A model generated the notes under the pieces. That model saw nothing but the letters and a program-made list of their open reading frames with translations, was not told the DNA's origin and did no database searches. DNA of 64,000 nucleotides from Halapricum desulfuricans. GTDB taxonomy: Archaea > Halobacteriota > Halobacteria > Halobacteriales > Haloarculaceae. The first letter of the stretch is position 1; the number at the start of each line of letters is the position of its first letter. This document shows, one piece after another, positions 24,343 through 32,897 of this stretch. The position numbers and the translations under genes were made by a program. Location: NCBI RefSeq assembly GCF_017094505.1, contig NZ_CP064787.1, positions 1,488,001-1,552,000 of the forward strand. Reading direction: 5' to 3'.

Positions 24343-26082
24343 TCAATCGGTTGTCGCCGACGACAGCGTTCGAGAGACCGTCACGGTGACCACGTTCCCG
24401 TCGTCGTATTCGAACGTGATCTCTCCGTCGATGAAATTCAGCGACCACGTCACGATCCACAGGCCGATCCCCTGACCGTGCTGTAAGGCGGATTCTTCCG
24501 TGGACTCGAGCGTGTCGATTTCGATATCCGGGATTCGATCGTTCGTGTCTCGCAGTTCGAAACGCACTGTCTCGTCGTCCGCCTCGCGGAGTCGAATCTC
24601 CGCGATCGCGTCTCTGCTCTCGGCGTGCCTGATCGCGTTGTCGAGCAGGTTCCTCAATACGAGCGTGAGAATCTCCGCGTCCGTTTCGAGGTGTCGCTGT
24701 GACACTGTCGTTTCGACATCCACTGTCGCTTCGGGGTGCTGTTGGCGGGCCCCGTCCGCGACACGTTCTGCGAGCGCGACCGGATCGACAGACGACACTG
24801 TGAGGTCACGGTCCTGTACCTGCTGGAAGTCGCGGATCCGTCGGCCGATCGAAAGCAACTGTTCGTTAGCGTCTCTAACCGTCGCCGCGTGTGACTCGAT
24901 TGTGGGGTCAGTCGTCGTGGATTCGATGAGCTCAGCGCGACCCTGTGCCACGTTCAACTGGTTTCTGAGGTTGTGCCTGAGAACCCGATCAAGGACGGAC
25001 AGGCGCTGTTTCTGTCGACGGACAGTCGTGATGTCGTAGAACACGAGCATTTCACCGACGTCGGTGCCGCTGGAGTCGGTGAGCGACGTGAACGAAACGG
25101 CATAGACGCTGTTTCGCTTTGCACACTCGAATTCGCCGGTCGACCGAAGCGCGTTCAGGTCGGCTCCAGTGAGCGCGTCAACTGACGACGGGAGCGTGAC
25201 TCTTCCCGCGTCGAACAGCTGTTCGGCCTGCGCGTTCATGTTCACCACCCGTCCGTCCGGATCGACCACGAGCAACGGGTCCTCGAGGTCGTTGAGCGCG
25301 CCCCGCTCGGCGGCCCGCTGTGTGGTCGGATTCGTCTCGAACATGTACGTGCCTACGAACGCGTACGCGTCGAGCAACACGTGCGGGAGAAACATCGCGG
25401 CCGCGAGGTTCAGCGACGGCACCGGGCCGAGTTCGAACATCCACACCCAGAACGCGCCCGCCGGCGGCACAGTGCTGAGTGTGACTGCGATCGCTTCTCG
25501 CTTGTACAGCGGGCCGTAGGAAACGATCGTGCCGACGAGCAGGAGCGCCCCGACGCCCGCGGTGGCGAGCGAGACGATCGCGATGAAATAGCCGATCGGT
25601 TGCAGCGTATACTCGACAGTCCGCAGGCCGAACACCGGCGCGAACTGGAACTCCTGCCACAGCAGCGAGTGATACGGACGTGTCACTGCGAGCGCGACCG
25701 CCGCGATCGGGGGGACGAACACGCTCGGAAACCACCTCGAGTAGGCGATGTTAGTACGGCCGGTGTAGACGAGCGCAAACGCCAGAAACAGCGGGCCGAG
25801 CCACGCGATTCCGATCCACATGAGCGCCTCTGCGGACGCCCGCCAGAGCGGCGCACGCAGGAAGAGTCCGCCCGTATACGCGAACACCCAAAGGGCCTGT
25901 GCGCCGAGCATCGCGATGAACCACTTTGCGCCGGGTGCGTGGCGGTGACGTGACAGGTACCAGATCAGCGCCAGCGTGCCGACACCCGCAGCGAGCGAGA
26001 GCAGGACGACGGCCCAGCCAGTCCGAGTGATCAAGTCGGGAGAGACAACGGCGCCCGAGACAGCAAGCGCGTGCGTTGGCAT
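24343..26082 (-). CDS. 7TM sensor histidine kinase with PAS domain
   Basis: A 579-residue membrane kinase. Seven hydrophobic helices occupy residues ~20-250 (the histidine-kinase N-terminal 7TM sensor type), followed by a PAS domain (about 265-365, DPLLVVDPDGRVVNMNAQAEQLFDAG), a phospho-acceptor helix with RVLRHNLRNQLNV (His about residue 373) and an HATPase domain (about 470-575; N-box NLLDNAIRHA, G-box HGQGIGLWIV). The sequence FxxxxHE is replaced by the haloarchaeal LRHNLRNQ form. No response regulator is adjacent, so the partner is unknown. The signal may be a small ligand or membrane state. Confidence 0.9.
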   Translation of the reverse strand: MPTHALAVSGAVVSPDLITRTGWAVVLLSLAAGVGTLALIWYLSRHRHAPGAKWFIAMLGAQALWVFAYTGGLFLRAPLWRASAEALMWIGIAWLGPLFLAFALVYTGRTNIAYSRWFPSVFVPPIAAVALAVTRPYHSLLWQEFQFAPVFGLRTVEYTLQPIGYFIAIVSLATAGVGALLLVGTIVSYGPLYKREAIAVTLSTVPPAGAFWVWMFELGPVPSLNLAAAMFLPHVLLDAYAFVGTYMFETNPTTQRAAERGALNDLEDPLLVVDPDGRVVNMNAQAEQLFDAGRVTLPSSVDALTGADLNALRSTGEFECAKRNSVYAVSFTSLTDSSGTDVGEMLVFYDITTVRRQKQRLSVLDRVLRHNLRNQLNVAQGRAELIESTTTDPTIESHAATVRDANEQLLSIGRRIRDFQQVQDRDLTVSSVDPVALAERVADGARQQHPEATVDVETTVSQRHLETDAEILTLVLRNLLDNAIRHAESRDAIAEIRLREADDETVRFELRDTNDRIPDIEIDTLESTEESALQHGQGIGLWIVTWSLNFIDGEITFEYDDGNVVTVTVSRTLSSATTD

Positions 26083-26154
26083 CGAAGCAACTGCAATAAG
26101 ACGTGTACTACATAGTAGTTACCGGTCGCCGATCGGACTGAAAAGACCGAGCAA

Positions 26155-26171
26155 TTGATGGGACCGCCGTG
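26155..26171 (-). repeat. left attachment site (attL) of the tRNA-Pro element
   Basis: Seventeen bases (ttgatgggaccgccgtg) identical to 31887-31903, which is the 3' end of tRNA-Pro(GGG) plus the four bases after it. The two copies bracket 5.7 kb that starts with an integrase gene. Confidence 0.8.
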
Positions 26172-26236
26172 GTGAACGAGTCGCTTTTGAGTCGATTCAT
26201 CCGCGGGTTGTGGTCGTTGTGGCTCATGGGTCTGGA

Positions 26237-27313
26237 TTAGTCGAGGTAGTTACGGCGCGATTCCATCCGTTTCAGGAGGTCCGGCTGATCGTAGTGCGTC
26301 CGAATGACCTCAGGGGTCGCGTTCACGCGCTCGGCCAGCACTTCCGGCGGCCAGCCTTCGTCGCGATGATGCGTGATCGAGCCCGTCCGGATCCGGTGAG
26401 GAGATCGTGACGACGGGCAGCGCGATTCGTAGCCGTGTTCCAGCGCTTCGCAGGTGTCCGTATCTCTGTCGTGGGGACAGGGGCCGTACCGACACGGCTG
26501 GGTGATGATGTGCATCCGAGTTCGAAGGCCGCCCTTCGACATGCGGCCGGTCCCGCGCTGGCTGGAGAACAGGGGCTTGCGTCCGTGTTCGTCCTCGGCC
26601 TCGACGCGGTTGTACTCGATGTAGTCCTGGAGCAGCTGGCCGATCTCGTCGGAGAGGCCGACCGGTCGCTCACCGTCCTCTTGATTCTTCAGCGGTGTGT
26701 CCGTCTCCGGTCGGTGCCGGAAGTACAGGAACGGCAGGCTGAACTCGTCGAGGTCTTCGCTCGCGAGGTCGTCCTCGTGAAGGAGTCGGTCGAGATCGTC
26801 GTCGTCCAGGTAACAGTCGCGCACGTCGAGCGAGCACAGCGATCCGAGACGCGCGCCCGTGTGCCACGCCAGCGCGAACAGCACGTGGTCACGGCTCGCG
26901 TAGTCGAAGGTTTCGAGCTTCGAGAGGATTTCCTTCGCGCGCTTCGCGGAGATCTTCTCTTCATTCGCTCGTTCGGCCTTCGAGAGTGTCGGCACATCCA
27001 CCTTCGCAGGTAGTTCCGCCGGCACTGCTTCGACCTGAGCACAGAACTGCAGGAAGAGTTTGACTGTGCCGAGTTGGTTATTCAGCGCGCTCTTACTGAG
27101 GCCGTCACTCCGTCGCTTCGAGTCGTACCGGAACACGTCGCGCCCGGTGAGGTCGTTCAAGTTCGTGATACCCTGGTCCTCGAGCCAGTCCACGAACTGC
27201 CGAACTCGATAGTAGTAGCTCTGTACTGTGCCGTCGGATTTCTCGGTCTTCTGCCGATCTGTCCATAGCTCCAGCGCTTCGCGCGGGTGGAGCGAATCGA
27301 GATCGTCAGTCAT
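26237..27313 (-). CDS. tyrosine recombinase (integrase)
   Basis: A 358-residue integrase lying just inside attL. N-terminal SAM-like core-binding domain (about 8-105, TVQSYYYRVRQFVDWL), catalytic domain with Arg in HTGARLGSLCSLD (about R155), HRIR (H306-x-x-R309) in the C-terminal box, and the nucleophile Tyr in THYDQPD (about Y341). Between the boxes lies a Cys/His-rich insertion (CRYGPCPHDRDTDTCEAL ... RC), a feature of haloarchaeal integrases that may bind zinc. Catalytic residues are intact, so the element could still excise. Confidence 0.9.
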   Translation of the reverse strand: MTDDLDSLHPREALELWTDRQKTEKSDGTVQSYYYRVRQFVDWLEDQGITNLNDLTGRDVFRYDSKRRSDGLSKSALNNQLGTVKLFLQFCAQVEAVPAELPAKVDVPTLSKAERANEEKISAKRAKEILSKLETFDYASRDHVLFALAWHTGARLGSLCSLDVRDCYLDDDDLDRLLHEDDLASEDLDEFSLPFLYFRHRPETDTPLKNQEDGERPVGLSDEIGQLLQDYIEYNRVEAEDEHGRKPLFSSQRGTGRMSKGGLRTRMHIITQPCRYGPCPHDRDTDTCEALEHGYESRCPSSRSPHRIRTGSITHHRDEGWPPEVLAERVNATPEVIRTHYDQPDLLKRMESRRNYLD

Positions 27314-27500
27314 CGGTCACCTCGCGGCGAATAGGCACTACAGTGGAAGCAGAACGCTGCCCGCGACACGGACAGTTTTCCGCTACAGTTGCGTAAACGG
27401 TCAGTACTCCTCGTTCGACGCCGATTCAGGTTTTCGCGCCGGATCAGTTGGGTGGTCAATCCCATCAACCCATGTCTATTCCTCGATTGCAATAAAGTTA

Positions 27501-27514
27501 TCCCTAATTAGGGA
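27501..27514. promoter_or_regulatory. palindromic operator candidate upstream of the element's HTH gene
   Basis: TCCCTAATTAGGGA is a perfect 14-bp palindrome in the 275-bp gap between the divergent integrase and HTH genes, 75 bp before the HTH ATG. It suits a dimeric winged-HTH regulator. The rest of the gap shows no gene. Confidence 0.5.
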
Positions 27515-27588
27515 AGTTGAATAGGTAACTAGGACATACAGTACTCTATTCCAGGAACGCTTTTTGGGCAGGAACCACATCAGCAATC

Positions 27589-27984
27589 ATGAGCAACGAA
27601 GACGACGAGTTCGACTGGCTGACGGAGATGGATAAAGAGATACTGAACGTTCTTGGAACTGATCTAACCCTCACTCCATCAGTGATTGCCGAGAACATCA
27701 ATCGCTCTCAGAAAGGTGTCGGGAATCGCCTTAGTGCCCTACAGGCAGGCGGCCTTGTTGAAAAAGTCAAACGGGGGAAATATAAGATTACTGAAAAGGG
27801 GTTAGAAGTCGCTGGCGGTGAGTGGTTCTACGTCACGACTTTAGAAGGGGAAAGCGACCACGAGATGGCCATCAAATTAGATGAAGACGAAGATATCACC
27901 GATGTCACGAGCATCGAAGGGAGAGAGGTCTACATTCGGAGAACACCAGAGGAAGGTCAGAACGAGGAAAATACAGATTCCTAA
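27589..27984 (+). CDS. winged-helix transcriptional regulator of the element
   Basis: A 131-residue acidic protein. The N-terminal half is a winged helix (MDKEILNVLGTDLTLTPSVIAENINRSQKGVGNRLSALQAGGLVEKVKRGKYKITEKG). The C-terminal half is short and strand-rich. Similar in shape to PadR/MarR-like and virus-encoded halophilic regulators. Divergent from the integrase gene, with a palindrome between them; probably controls integrase and/or its own expression. The regulatory target is inferred. Confidence 0.75.
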   Translation: MSNEDDEFDWLTEMDKEILNVLGTDLTLTPSVIAENINRSQKGVGNRLSALQAGGLVEKVKRGKYKITEKGLEVAGGEWFYVTTLEGESDHEMAIKLDEDEDITDVTSIEGREVYIRRTPEEGQNEENTDS

Positions 27985-28118
27985 CGAGTTCAGATTAGTA
28001 GATCGATTTATGTATTCGGGATCTGGATACAGTCAATATGTCATAGAGAGACTAATCGGATATCTATTTCCTGAACGGGATTGAATGTAGAGAGAGAGAA
28101 AATGGAGTTGTTCGTAAA

Positions 28119-28823
28119 TCAAAATTCGCGGGTGAATGTGATGCTCTCTAAGTCATCTCTTGCATAGGTTTCCAGATCTTGTAGTGCACTATATGCTCGA
28201 TCGGTTTCAGTCAACACATCGTCAACAGTCCTAAATAGTAATCTCTCATGAAAATCGTGCATCATATCATTCCTGACCTCTCTAACATGAGATAATTCAC
28301 TATTCAAACTTTCATCAATAATTCCCGTTCTGAGCATTAATTGCTCTCTCTGTGGCTGACTCAGATTCTCTAACATTCTCTCAGTTTTATTTGTCCCTTG
28401 GTACTTTTCTTCAATTAGCTGAGATTCTAGCACCTCTATAGATAGTGTTTTCATATATTCTGAAATCAAAGAGATATAAAAAATGAATTCATATGACAGA
28501 TTTTCAACTAATTTGGTTCTAAATAACAATTCTCGATACTTTTCATCGAAACTTTCGGGATCCGACAACACTTCCTCTAATTCTCGCTCTATCTCGTTCT
28601 CAAGATCTTCTACTTTTCTTTCTATTTCAAATAAGGATTCTGCTATAACTATTCTAAGTATCCCATCTAATCTGTCTTCTCGTGATAATTGATCTGCTGG
28701 AAGATTATCGAAATCCGTATCTGGGTAGTCCGATGCGATTTCACTAAGGATCATATCTTTTTTTACAATCCTTAGTGTCTCTAAACTCACTTCCTCATCA
28801 TCGCCCAAGTGTTTATTACTCAT
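28119..28823 (-). CDS. A/T-rich cargo gene with HEPN-like motif
   Basis: A 234-residue protein, not recognised as a named family. Coiled-coil-forming helix at about 65-90 (FEIERKVEDLENEIERELEEV), mostly helical throughout. Near the C-terminus is VREVRNDMMHDFHERLLF, an R-x4-H motif (R184, H189) with the R-N start usual in HEPN ribonuclease domains. Base composition is far more A/T-rich than the rest of the window, with many non-preferred codons, pointing to recent transfer. A toxin/defence role is inferred from the motif and the mobile location. No antitoxin gene is adjacent unless the short HTH gene at 27589 fills that role. Confidence 0.6.
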   Translation of the reverse strand: MSNKHLGDDEEVSLETLRIVKKDMILSEIASDYPDTDFDNLPADQLSREDRLDGILRIVIAESLFEIERKVEDLENEIERELEEVLSDPESFDEKYRELLFRTKLVENLSYEFIFYISLISEYMKTLSIEVLESQLIEEKYQGTNKTERMLENLSQPQREQLMLRTGIIDESLNSELSHVREVRNDMMHDFHERLLFRTVDDVLTETDRAYSALQDLETYARDDLESITFTREF

Positions 28824-28975
28824 TATGATCGGTTATTGTGCCGGAAATGTAAATTACTGCTGTCTAGATGCTAATGAGAGGCATGGTCTTGGAATTGTTC
28901 AGCAAACAGCTCAAGTCTATTGGCCCCAATTCGAAAATCAATCTGATCAGGGGTATTACCATGCAGGCCGATCCC

Positions 28976-30820
28976 CTATGAATGGTTCCACACATCAACT
29001 ATTGGAGGATCATTTTCGCGGTTGAGTATGTGGTATTCCTCGCTTTCCACAGAGGACTCCACGCTTTCCAGACTCTGTGATCCCTCGCCTAACTCCTTTC
29101 TCGGTAAGTCCCAATACGCATACGCACCGATATAGTCGACAATACAACGAAACGAGGCCTCTTCGGGTAGCGTTGAACGTACCTGTGGCTGTTCCACGTC
29201 CGAGATAGTCCGCTCTATCGCGGCATCAAGGTTGTCGAGGTTGTCCCACTGACGACGTGCGAGGTCGTCACGTATCTCCGCCTCACTCACAGCTTGCACT
29301 GAGTCGAGCGAACACCACCGGACCGCTTCACGAACGTCCGGGTCACGGGTGTGTTCGTTCAGCTTGATTCCCTCGGTGATCGCCTTCGAGCATGACCAGA
29401 AGCGCCGGTTCGTCGCCCAGTACAGGGCTAGCTTCCACGTCGCCGCTTTGTCCGCGTATGTCTCTCGCTCGGCGTCATCGGGCTCCTCGAACGACTCGGT
29501 AGCGTCGAGCAGCGAACCGAACGTCACGCTCAGGTACTTCCCGAGGTACCCGCCGGCGGTCGCTTCCATCTCGTCGGCGTCGTCGCCGAACTCGATCAGG
29601 TCGTGCGCCTGGGTTCGCTCTCGAATCCACGCTTCGCCGTGATCGTGGTCGCCAAAGCGGTACCAATCCACGAAACCTTCGTCGCTCTGGAACTCGGGTT
29701 CTAGGTCGGCGAGTTCGTCGCGATACACCAGCGGGTACATATCGACGATCTTCGCCTGTCCGTAGTCCATCCACTTGGCTTTGAGTTCGCCTTTGTCGCA
29801 CAGCCACGGCATCCCGTCTTTGTCGCGGGTCGGCACGTCGAAGAACAGCACATGTAGGTGCGGATAGCCCTTTTCAGAGAACTCCAGCGCCTTGATGTAC
29901 TCTGGTCGCTTGCGCGGTCGCCCAGTCACCTCGTCGTCGAGTTCAGGGCGCCAGCCGACCGTGCCCTCGTCGCGGGTGTCGCCTTTCGTCGACGGGTCGC
30001 TGTCGAAGTACGACAGCAGCCGGTTGAAGTTCTCATTGATCGACTCAATTCCGTCGAGCAACGAGTCCTGGCGCTTCGGGTCGGTCGTCAGCGTACACAG
30101 CACGGCGTTCTCGGCGTGTTCGTAGCCGTATTCCAGTGCGTCGTTGAACCGGGCGAACTGCTTCGAGATCCGGCCTTGGTCGTTGAACCGGGTCTTGTAC
30201 CGCTTAGCCATCCGGCGCATCGACTCAGCGCCGCGACTGTCGACCACGTACACGTCGAACAGCAGCCGGTAGTCCTCAATGCGATTCAGGTAGGATGTAA
30301 AACCGTCTTCGAGCAGGCCCCGAAGCCGGCCATCCACTGAATCGACCATTGAGAGCCTGTTTTGCAGAAACTCGCGGTCGTACAGGAGATCGTCGGAGTT
30401 GGCCGTTTGAGTAATGCCTTCTGTAATCAAGTCAAGAAGGCGCAGTGTGGGCGTGACCATCAGAACGCCTGAAGGCTCCGATTTTTCGACGTACGGATCG
30501 TCTGGTTCCGCGAGATCGTTCACGAACCTATACGCAAACTGATAGTCTGGGTCAGAGCCTTCGACGCGTTCGCACTGCTCCGGCGAGACGCCTTTCACCG
30601 CGTACGAGACAACGTGTGTGAGTGGAGTTCCTTCGGGATGCTCCGCGAGGAACCTCACAATGCGTATGCGCTGCTCGTCACGCTCAGTGAGCGTCCCGTC
30701 GATCAGTGGACCGTAGCCGAGGAGATCGCGTTCTTCCAGGAGGTCTGCTAAGACGGGAGTGTTACATCTGTCCGCGAGGTCAAGCCCGCTCAGGTGTCCT
30801 GGAGGCTCGACGATACTCAT
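28976..30820 (-). CDS. rolling-circle replication initiator (HUH superfamily)
   Basis: A 614-residue protein (the frame opens 5 codons further, at 30835; ATG at 30820 begins MSIVEPPGHLSG). The N-terminal ~140 residues look like a winged-helix region. Rolling-circle motifs are in order: motif I VLCTLTTDPKR (about residue 245), motif II GYPHLHVLFF (HUH, about 320) and motif III GGYLGKYLS (two Tyr as Y-x3-Y plus Lys, about 425). A two-Tyr Rep of this sort nicks at a double-strand origin. A long C-terminal helical region follows. The candidate origin lies directly upstream (30821-31105). Confidence 0.85.
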   Translation of the reverse strand: MSIVEPPGHLSGLDLADRCNTPVLADLLEERDLLGYGPLIDGTLTERDEQRIRIVRFLAEHPEGTPLTHVVSYAVKGVSPEQCERVEGSDPDYQFAYRFVNDLAEPDDPYVEKSEPSGVLMVTPTLRLLDLITEGITQTANSDDLLYDREFLQNRLSMVDSVDGRLRGLLEDGFTSYLNRIEDYRLLFDVYVVDSRGAESMRRMAKRYKTRFNDQGRISKQFARFNDALEYGYEHAENAVLCTLTTDPKRQDSLLDGIESINENFNRLLSYFDSDPSTKGDTRDEGTVGWRPELDDEVTGRPRKRPEYIKALEFSEKGYPHLHVLFFDVPTRDKDGMPWLCDKGELKAKWMDYGQAKIVDMYPLVYRDELADLEPEFQSDEGFVDWYRFGDHDHGEAWIRERTQAHDLIEFGDDADEMEATAGGYLGKYLSVTFGSLLDATESFEEPDDAERETYADKAATWKLALYWATNRRFWSCSKAITEGIKLNEHTRDPDVREAVRWCSLDSVQAVSEAEIRDDLARRQWDNLDNLDAAIERTISDVEQPQVRSTLPEEASFRCIVDYIGAYAYWDLPRKELGEGSQSLESVESSVESEEYHILNRENDPPIVDVWNHS

Positions 30821-31105
30821 GACGTGGGGGAGCAAGCAGGAGCGTCAGAACTGGTTGACCAGACGATCGTATGAAGAATGGGGCCGTCCCTTCGGTCGGC
30901 CCCGAACGGCCGGGCTTCCGTGTTTACCCCCCATGGGAGGGGGGTAAAGACGGGTCCGGGCCTCCCGGCGGTTGATCGGCCTGTCGAAGCAACGCTGGAG
31001 ATCTGTCGAGAGCCACGGCTCCCGGACAGCCAGACCCAGAAGATCGCACGAGGTCGCTGGGCCGGCGGGTGGGTGGTCCGAGCTGGGTGAATAGCCCGGA
31101 CGCTC
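30821..31105. other. candidate replication origin (dso) of the element
   Basis: A non-coding 285-bp gap upstream of the rep gene with a chain of inverted repeats: ggggccg (30880-30886)/cggcccc (30897-30903), and tttacccccc (30923-30932)/ggggggtaaa (30939-30948), a perfect 10-bp stem with a 6-nt loop, plus further G/C-rich stems to about 31060. Such palindrome-dense upstream DNA is typical for origins of HUH replicons. The nick site is not identified. Confidence 0.5.
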
Positions 31106-31612
31106 CTAGTCATCTTCTGCTAATTCTAACTCGAGTTCCGACAGCGCGGATCGAGTCTCGGATGCAGACTTCAGTTTCTCCGGCAGGTGATGAGTAACCC
31201 GAGTGAGGGTCGTCTTCGACTCGTCGTCGAAACAGCTCTTGCACTCCTTGGTCAGAGTGCGCTCTTCGTCGATCCGGTTTATGCACTCTTCAGCACAGTG
31301 GCGACAGAAATACCGGACATACTGGTCCCAGTCTGTCTCTTCGACAGGTTCGAACGAATTGGTGGTTTCGGCTTGCTCAGGCCAAATCTCGTCGCGAGGA
31401 GGGTACTCGTCTTCAGATGGGCTGTAGTCCTCGACGAGCTTGCGATAGGGATCGCCACGTTGACGAGTTCGAGGATGATCGAAAGTAAGCGGTCTGTGTT
31501 CCCTGCTTCTATTCGTTTGACCGCTTTCACTGTCTTCAGGATCGTCGATGGAATAGAGGTATCCGTAGGTTTCCTCTTGTTCCTCTTCGCTGTCGGAGAC
31601 TGAGGCCGTCAT
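31106..31612 (-). CDS. hypothetical protein with Cys-pair motifs
   Basis: A 168-residue highly acidic protein. The N-terminal half is low-complexity Glu/Asp/Arg; the C-terminal half has CRHCAEECINRIDEERTLTKECKSCF, four or more Cys (CxxC, later CxxC) that could bind zinc, and a helical tail. Its start overlaps the stop of the small gene upstream (ATGA, 31609-31612). Function unknown; possibly a regulatory or plasmid-maintenance protein of the element. Confidence 0.6.
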   Translation of the reverse strand: MTASVSDSEEEQEETYGYLYSIDDPEDSESGQTNRSREHRPLTFDHPRTRQRGDPYRKLVEDYSPSEDEYPPRDEIWPEQAETTNSFEPVEETDWDQYVRYFCRHCAEECINRIDEERTLTKECKSCFDDESKTTLTRVTHHLPEKLKSASETRSALSELELELAEDD

Positions 31613-31860
31613 TCGAAACCACCATCCTCGGCGGCCTCGACAGCAGCACGAACCTCTGCGTCAGTTGCGCCCTGCGGCTCGACGAGTTCGGAAGCCTGGA
31701 CAAACTCCAGCGGACCGTACGGCCAACTCGAACGCTGGAGCTGTTCGATGACGAAACGAAGTTTCTTGACAGACTCCGAAGGTGACGAAACAGTATTTAA
31801 AGACCGGCTTAGTTTCAGCCTGACTTCAGAAGGAAGTTGACCGCTCGATAGGCTCAACTC
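31609..31860 (-). CDS. small gene next to attR, start uncertain
   Basis: A frame ending at 31609 reads SVKKLRFVIEQLQRSSWPYGPLEFVQASELVEPQGATDAEVRAAVEAAEDGGFE at its C-terminal end and is coupled by ATGA to the next gene, so it is probably translated. Extending it to the first in-frame ATG (31965) would run through the tRNA-Pro gene, which is unlikely. There is no ATG or GTG between, but a TTG around 31860 is possible. A TATA-like TTTAAATAC lies inside the frame near 31795. The start coordinate is therefore approximate. Confidence 0.4.
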   Translation of the reverse strand, partial: ELSLSSGQLPSEVRLKLSRSLNTVSSPSESVKKLRFVIEQLQRSSWPYGPLEFVQASELVEPQGATDAEVRAAVEAAEDGGFE

Positions 31861-31890
31861 TCGGGTGTGTGGATCCAGTAAATTATTTGA

Positions 31891-31961
31891 TGGGACCGCC
31901 GTGATTCGAACACGGGTCCGACGCACCCCATGCGCCGAGGATACCGCTACCCTACGGTCCC
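31891..31961 (-). tRNA. tRNA-Pro (anticodon GGG), integration site
   Basis: A 71-nt tRNA on the minus strand. Acceptor GGGACCG pairs with CGGTCCC; anticodon arm GGCGC-ATGGGGT-GCGTC gives GGG; T arm CCGTGTTCGAATCACGG; discriminator A. Its 3' end is the right attachment site of the 5.7-kb element (31887-31903). Confidence 0.93.
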
Positions 31962-32026
31962 GCATATGGATCGAACACGGTGTCGTAATTAAGGGTGTCG
32001 TTTCGCCCGACGTGTGGGCTCCGATC

Positions 32027-32896
32027 TCAGACCAGTACGCGCTCGAGTTCGACGACGAGACCCGAGTCGGCGTCGGGATCGCCGACGAGACGGCCGAGAC
32101 ACACGGCCGCTCCGGCGGGCGTATAGCAAGCGACCAGTTGTCCGTCGGGAACGTGTGGACAGTCGATCACGCCAGGGGCATACACTGGAGCCCCGGTGGC
32201 GACGCTTTCGGCGGCACTCGGGGCGATCGTGACCTCGGGAACGTCCTCGAGCGCCCGCTCGGCCGGCTGGACGACTTCTCGCAGGTGTGTCGGGTCGTCG
32301 TCTTCGCGCCACCAGGCCAGCGCGTCGGCCAGGTCGTGCATCGTGACCAGCGAGCGATCGTCGAACGACCCGGTCGCGGTGCGACGAAGGTCGCCCATGT
32401 GCGCGCCGATACCCAGCGCGAGTCCGATGTCGTGACACAGCTTCCGAACGTAAGTCCCGCTCTCGGATCGCACCCGAAGCAGCGCTTGCCGGCCCTGCAC
32501 TTCGAGGACGTCCAGTTCGTGGACCTCGCGGACGCGAAGTCGCCGGGCGACGGCGCTCTTTCGCGGTGGCTTCTGGTAGATCGGAGCCTCGAATTCGGCG
32601 ACGACCTCGCGCAGGTTCTCCGGCGGTTCGCCGTGTAGCTCGAGCACCGCGACGTACTCCTTGACGGCGTCGTCGAAGACCTGTGCCATCCGCGTGGCGT
32701 CGCCAAGCAACACCGGGAGACAGCCCGTGACTTTCGGGTCGAGCGTGCCGGCGTGGGCCGCCCGGTCGAGTTCGGCCATGTCCCGCAGCCAGGCGACGAC
32801 CTGATGCGCGGAGGGGCCGGGCGGCTTGTCGAGGTTGACGACGCCGAACTCGAGCAGTTCGGCCGGCGAGCGCTCGGACGGTGGGCCGCGGGTCAT
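32027..32896 (-). CDS. RNA pseudouridine synthase Cbf5/TruB type
   Basis: A 289-residue pseudouridine synthase with HAGTLDPKVTGCLPVLLG (catalytic Asp about residue 52), VKEYVAVLELHG, YQKPPRKSAVARRLRVREV, RVRSESGTYVRKLCHDIG (nucleotide-binding) and a C-terminal PUA domain (about 215-289). The PUA and TruB family order fit archaeal Cbf5 (RNA-guided, H/ACA complex). ATG at 32896 follows the cmk stop by 1 nt. Frame extension upstream lies inside cmk and is not used. The tRNA-Pro gene follows 3'. Confidence 0.92.
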   Translation of the reverse strand: MTRGPPSERSPAELLEFGVVNLDKPPGPSAHQVVAWLRDMAELDRAAHAGTLDPKVTGCLPVLLGDATRMAQVFDDAVKEYVAVLELHGEPPENLREVVAEFEAPIYQKPPRKSAVARRLRVREVHELDVLEVQGRQALLRVRSESGTYVRKLCHDIGLALGIGAHMGDLRRTATGSFDDRSLVTMHDLADALAWWREDDDPTHLREVVQPAERALEDVPEVTIAPSAAESVATGAPVYAPGVIDCPHVPDGQLVACYTPAGAAVCLGRLVGDPDADSGLVVELERVLV

Positions 32897-32897
32897 C

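Larger units (their letters stand above)
26155..31903. mobile_element. integrative element in the 3' end of tRNA-Pro(GGG)
   Basis: About 5.73 kb between 17-bp direct repeats. Contents in order: tyrosine integrase (minus), winged-HTH gene (plus), A/T-rich gene with a HEPN-like motif (minus), HUH replication initiator (minus), palindrome-rich gap, a Cys-motif protein (minus) and a small gene (minus) that ends at the tRNA-Pro side. Base composition changes: 27.98-28.98 kb is clearly A/T-richer than the host genome. No capsid, terminase or conjugation genes are seen, so it looks like an integrated rolling-circle plasmid or a reduced virus. Confidence 0.8.

Noticed and set aside
31861-31965. N-terminal part of the 118-residue frame next to attR
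   Set aside because: It would be translated tRNA-Pro; the coding part is probably the distal ~80 codons only.
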